From: Rhynchopus sp. YZ270_cl-10
Taxonomy: Eukaryota; Euglenozoa; Diplonemea; Diplonemida; Diplonemidae
Length of the DNA stretch: 21,512 nt
Assembly: GCA_964035575.1 (NCBI GenBank)
Contig: CAXIVB010000013.1
Coordinates: 1-21,512, forward strand
Reading direction: 5' to 3'
Shown in pieces: positions 20,328 through 21,512 of this stretch. The stretch's first letter is position 1; every line of letters begins with the position of its first letter. Position numbers and translations under genes: made by a program. The notes below the pieces were generated by a model. It did not search any database and was not told the DNA's origin. It saw only the letters and a program-made list of their open reading frames with translations.

Positions 20328-21512
20328 ATGCATGTTGTGTGCACATGTATATATACATGTATATACCCCCTATAGCCCCTTAAGGGCATATAGGTGTATA
20401 TACCATGTATGCACATGATATGGTCCATATGTGGACTCATACATCATGTTGGGGTCTTGGGTCATGACCCGTCATGGCATCTTGACATGTCCAAATCCAT
20501 GAAATCAGGTCATATCAAGTGATTTGACCTCTTGACATGAGATGTGATGTCATGACATGATGTTATATGATGTGCACATGTGCACATATACATATACATA
20601 TACATATACATGTTGTATGCACATGTATATATACATGTATATACCCCCGTATAGCCCTTAAGGGCATATAGGTGTATATACCATGTATGCACATGATATG
20701 GTCCATATGTGGACTCATACATCATGTTGGGGTCTTGGGTCATGACCCGTCATGGCATCTTGACATGTCCAAATCCATGAAATCAGGTCATATCAAGTGA
20801 TTTGACCTCTTGACATGAGATGTGATGTCATGACATGATGTTATATGATGTGCACATGTGCACATATACATATACATATACATATACATGTTGTATGCAC
20901 ATGTATATATACATGTATATACCCCCGTATAGCCCTTAAGGGCATATAGGTGTATATACCATGTATGCACATGATATGGTCCATATAAGGACTCATACAT
21001 CATGTTGGGGTCTTGGGTCATGACCCGTCATGGCATCTTGACATGTCCAAATCCATGAAATCAGGTCATATCAAGTGATTTGACCTCTTGACATGAGATG
21101 TGGTGATGTCACATGTTGCACATCATGTGCACATATAAGATGTAGAGATGTGTATGCACATGCATGTACATATATATACCCCCTATACAAGGGAGGGCTA
21201 TATACATGTATATACATGTAGGTGCATGTACATGTATGTAAGTACATACTGTATATACACCTCTACCCATGCCATATGGGGTCTAAATGGGGTCCAAAAG
21301 GGTCCATTTATGGGTAGACCCCCATCTCATGACATGTCATGGGTCATGACCCATGAGGTGATATGACATGATATGGCATCTCATGAGATGGATAGGTCCT
21401 CATCCAATGAGGAGATATGCAACATCATATGATGTAATGCAACTTATATAAGTGCATGTGCACATATGGTTTACCCATATGGCCCCTCATATGGGATGCA
21501 TATATGTATATG
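20317..21512. repeat. 278-bp array and block R copy 2 of unit 2 (cut by window end)
   Basis: This is the counterpart of 6000-7195. The array occupies roughly 20317-21117, and block R continues to the last base, including the 20-bp palindrome at 21337-21356. Confidence 0.92.

Larger units (their letters stand above)
14318..21512. repeat. Partial second copy of the 14,317-bp unit (unit 2)
   Basis: This is the direct repeat of 1-7195, cut off by the window end inside block R. Every feature listed for 1-7195 recurs here at +14317. The constant offset means no insertion or deletion separates the copies in this stretch. Confidence 0.96.

Noticed and set aside
1-21512. Transposon, retroelement or viral insertion as the source of the repeats
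   Set aside because: No transposase, integrase, reverse transcriptase or capsid-like frame was seen, nor terminal repeats with target duplications.

Overview
This window looks like repeat-inflated mitochondrial DNA, or a nuclear copy of it, from an unidentified eukaryote. I saw no bacterial genes, rRNA genes, tRNAs or mobile-element ORFs. The only confident gene is a short minus-strand ORF (2571-2762, repeated at 16888-17079). It reads as the N-terminal part of NADH dehydrogenase subunit 1 (nad1) and stops where the family normally has about 250 more residues. A weaker minus-strand candidate at 12296-12692 resembles the start of apocytochrome b (cob), but it needs one reading-frame change and has atypical residues. 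The host cannot be named from the sequence. Lineages known for bloated, repeat-rich or fragmented mtDNA (diplonemids, ichthyosporeans such as Amoebidium, calcaronean sponges, volvocalean/Haematococcus green algae) are possibilities by inference only.

Layout. The window is one complete 14,317-bp unit (1-14317) followed by the first 7,195 bp of the next unit (14318-21512), head to tail. The only difference I noticed between the two copies is A5546 versus G19863. Within the unit, in order: the end of a ~302-bp tandem array (1-941); C-rich short-word DNA; a strong isolated hairpin (1409-1448); a 279-bp tandem array (about 1660-2460); the nad1 piece in an island of non-repeated sequence (about 2490-2960); and the first copy of a ~760-bp palindrome-rich block R (3031-3785). 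Next comes C-rich DNA with internal duplications (3786-4980). Three diverged copies of a composite segment Q+R follow (about 4980-7325, 8070-9850 and 10190-11630), with short-word filler between them. After C-rich filler there is a small unique block (11945-12110). A GC-rich island (about 12230-14165) then carries the possible cob piece, an 86-bp tandem duplication, a cluster of triloop mini-hairpins whose stems covary (13131-13577) and a run of strong hairpins (13647-14062). It passes into the 302-bp array of the next unit.

Interpretation. At most two gene pieces sit in unique or GC-rich islands, separated by kilobases of duplicated, palindrome-rich, apparently non-coding DNA. This suits a fragmented or intron-split mitochondrial genome in which each molecule carries gene modules in a large shared repeat background. 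A tandem array, a circular molecule read around more than once, or a nuclear tandem insertion of mtDNA would all give the same window. Most long ORFs here are Tyr/His/Ile-rich or Pro/Gly-rich read-through of repeats and are not annotated as genes.
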